Position numbers and translations under genes: made by a program. 64,000 nt of DNA from Leptospira selangorensis (GTDB taxonomy: Bacteria > Spirochaetota > Leptospiria > Leptospirales > Leptospiraceae), in assembly GCF_004769405.1 (NCBI RefSeq), contig NZ_RQES01000005.1, forward strand, positions 186,001 to 250,000, written 5' to 3'. Below, piece after piece: positions 62,390 through 64,000 of the stretch (the stretch's first letter is position 1; every line of letters starts with the position of its first letter). Below the pieces are notes generated by a model, which saw nothing but the letters and a program-made list of their open reading frames with translations, had not been told where the DNA came from and made no database searches.

Positions 62390-63243
62390 TCCGGAAATAA
62401 AACTTTTAGTTTTGCAACTGTGTCCGGATTTCTTCTCTCAGGAGCAGTAATGATAGAATACTTAGTGCTATTCTTCAGGCTCAAATCGTCTCCATTTCCA
62501 AGAGAAGGGATCAAAGCGCTCAAAAGTTTTTTAGCATTCTCTGCATTCTTTCCTAAGTTTGCCATTACCATTTCTGCAGTGACTGCTTCTTCATTCTCTC
62601 TCCAACAATCATAATCTGTGGACATACAGACCATTTGGTAAGCGATCTCGGCTTCTCTTGCAAGTTTAGCTTCCGGAAGAACACTCATATTAATGATATC
62701 TCCGCCCCAAGAACGATACATATGAGATTCAGCTCTTGTGGAGAATAAAGGACCTTCCATACAAACCAAAGTTTTGTTTTGGTGGATTGGAAGATTTACT
62801 TTTGCAGCAGCTTTATTAATTCTATCGCTTAAGTTTTGGGAAAAAGGATCAGCGAAAGGAGCATGAGCCACCACGCCTTTTCCGAAAAATGTAGACTCTC
62901 TTCCTCTGGTCCTGTCTATGATCTGACTTGGAAGCACAAAGTCCAAAGGTTTGATCTCTTCTCTCAAACTTCCGACGGAACTGAATGCTACGATCTCTTC
63001 TACACCTAAAATTTTAAGTGCACAGATATTTGCCTTCATAGGCACTTCGTGAGGCATAATAAAATGTCCCACACCATGTCGAGGGAGAAATGCGATTAAT
63101 TTGTCGTGGATCTTTCCGATCTTGATCGTGTCGGAAGGTTTGCCCCAAGGAGTTTCCGGAAGAACTTCCTCTACAAGTTCCATTCCATCCAGACTATAGA
63201 GACCTGTGCCTCCGATAACTGCAGCTTTTACTTTAGTCCCCAT
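62380..63243 (-). CDS. mtnP: S-methyl-5'-thioadenosine phosphorylase
   Basis: This enzyme splits methylthioadenosine with phosphate into adenine and methylthioribose-1-phosphate, the entry to methionine salvage. It is 287 residues. Motifs match the MTAP group: IGGTGLYSLDG, RESTFFGKGVVAHAPFADPF, CMEGPLFSTRAESHMYRSWGGD, INMSVLPEAKLAREAEIAY, and STDYDCWRENEEAVTAEMV. SD GGAG (63249-63252) precedes ATG 63243. No other salvage gene is visible nearby. Confidence 0.93.
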   Translation of the reverse strand: MGTKVKAAVIGGTGLYSLDGMELVEEVLPETPWGKPSDTIKIGKIHDKLIAFLPRHGVGHFIMPHEVPMKANICALKILGVEEIVAFSSVGSLREEIKPLDFVLPSQIIDRTRGRESTFFGKGVVAHAPFADPFSQNLSDRINKAAAKVNLPIHQNKTLVCMEGPLFSTRAESHMYRSWGGDIINMSVLPEAKLAREAEIAYQMVCMSTDYDCWRENEEAVTAEMVMANLGKNAENAKKLLSALIPSLGNGDDLSLKNSTKYSIITAPERRNPDTVAKLKVLFPDYL

Positions 63244-63322
63244 ATCTTCTCCTCTCGATTGGAATAAATTCCATATATCGAAATATGGGTCCGATTGTAA
63301 AGAAGAAGGAAACGAAAAGGTT

Positions 63323-64000
63323 TTAGGAATTATTGCTCAATACTTTTAGTTCAGAAGCCTTCGTTTTGATCCGATCAATTTCCGAGTTTAAGTTGGCTGA
63401 ATCCTCGTTAATCTCATTAATATCTTTTTCTAATTGGGACATGGTCCGTATCATTTCCTTTTGCCCTAAGGATTGTTCTTTTTCGGATTCATGGATCTCA
63501 TTCGAAACCGATTTGATACTTTCCAATTCACTTAAGAACTTACGGATAATGTTTCTCTGTTCCAGATAAAGTTTATTCATCTGGACGATCCTATCAGAAG
63601 TTTCCAGGATCTTAAATTTTTGTTTTTCAGTCAGATCTCCGGTTTCTGCAGAAGCGCTTTTTGCTTCTTGGATAAAACTCTGGGACTGCCTCACGATTGC
63701 TGAAATGGATTTTGCATTTTCTGAAGTGAAGTCCGCGAGTTTGCTGACCTCGTTTGCTACTACTGCAAATCCTCTTCCTGCTTCTCCTGCGCGGGCCGCC
63801 TCGATAGACGCGTTCAACGCGAGAAGGTTTGTTTTATCCGCAATTTCTCCCATGATTTGGTTGATCTGATCTACTTTGTCAAAGGAACCTGCAATGTCTG
63901 CCAAATAGGATTTTGTTTTTTCAGCGGCGATGGTAACATTCTCCATATCCGCCTTATTATCATTTGCGAATGTAGAAAGTGCTTCGCTATACCCCGTGAT
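63323..64000 (-). CDS. Methyl-accepting chemotaxis protein, C-terminal part (cut by window edge)
   Basis: Only the signalling half is in the window; the frame stays open to base 64000, so the start lies beyond. The tip region [48 protein letters not shown] is the conserved MCP hairpin that contacts CheA and CheW. The rest is heptad-rich coiled coil. The sensory domain cannot be seen. It runs on the same strand as mtnP, 80 bp upstream. Confidence 0.88.
   Translation of the reverse strand: MTGYSEALSTFANDNKADMENVTIAAEKTKSYLADIAGSFDKVDQINQIMGEIADKTNLLALNASIEAARAGEAGRGFAVVANEVSKLADFTSENAKSISAIVRQSQSFIQEAKSASAETGDLTEKQKFKILETSDRIVQMNKLYLEQRNIIRKFLSELESIKSVSNEIHESEKEQSLGQKEMIRTMSQLEKDINEINEDSANLNSEIDRIKTKASELKVLSNNS

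Overview
The window looks like a piece of a Leptospira chromosome (spirochaete). I infer this from the moderate, A/T-leaning base composition, the frequent TTG and GTG starts, a hook-associated flagellar operon ending in fliW-csrA, a diaminopimelate epimerase, many lipoproteins with loose lipoboxes, and very large membrane receptors ending in SpoIIE phosphatase or histidine-kinase modules. This is a genus-level inference; no rRNA or species marker is present. The genes are dense. No stretch longer than about 300 bases lacks a gene; the largest gaps (42486-42727, 49339-49576 and 25167-25375) are described in the entries. I see no insertion sequence, prophage, CRISPR array or plasmid gene.

Layout. 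1-5442: the start of cysE (minus strand, cut by the window edge), an M50 membrane protease translationally joined to a secreted beta-propeller protein, a MATE exporter and a DAACS carboxylate/amino acid symporter. 5629-13111: two paralogous receptors (multi-TM, HAMP, SpoIIE phosphatase, TPR) separated by a secreted HExxH peptidase. 13119-19787: dcd, a crotonase, an IPT/TIG lipoprotein, a VOC protein, a flavin oxidoreductase coupled to a polytopic membrane protein, and a HAD hydrolase. 19817-21657: a TetR regulator divergent from a TetX-like flavin monooxygenase, with a 10-bp repeat in the shared promoter. 21659-28734: methyltransferase, dapF, plsC, small proteins (two, of 59 residues each, easily overlooked), a WbuC cupin, three tRNAs (Arg, Ser, Ser), and an RlmD-type RNA methyltransferase.

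28805-37003: patatin phospholipase, an ABC-2 exporter pair, pyrD, sixA, hpt and several unassigned membrane proteins. 37064-39520: two divergent citrate synthases, one fused to a DNA-binding HTH, around a strong promoter that overlaps a palindrome. 39570-42485: M23 peptidase, alpha/beta hydrolase and GH25 lysozyme, probably acting on the cell envelope. 42728-48137: flgN-flgK-flgL-fliW-csrA plus a lipoprotein gene overlapping csrA. 48190-54233: outer-membrane-type protein, SIMPL protein, M48 protease and a giant DUF2339 membrane protein. 54349-64000: a six-PAS histidine kinase, two chemotaxis receptors (the last cut by the window edge), PhoD phosphatase, alpha/beta hydrolase and mtnP.

The best candidates for something new are the receptor-phosphatase/peptidase triad, the HTH-citrate synthase locus, the flavin oxidoreductase/membrane protein pair, and the TetX-like locus. 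None is proved here; each finding names the decisive test.
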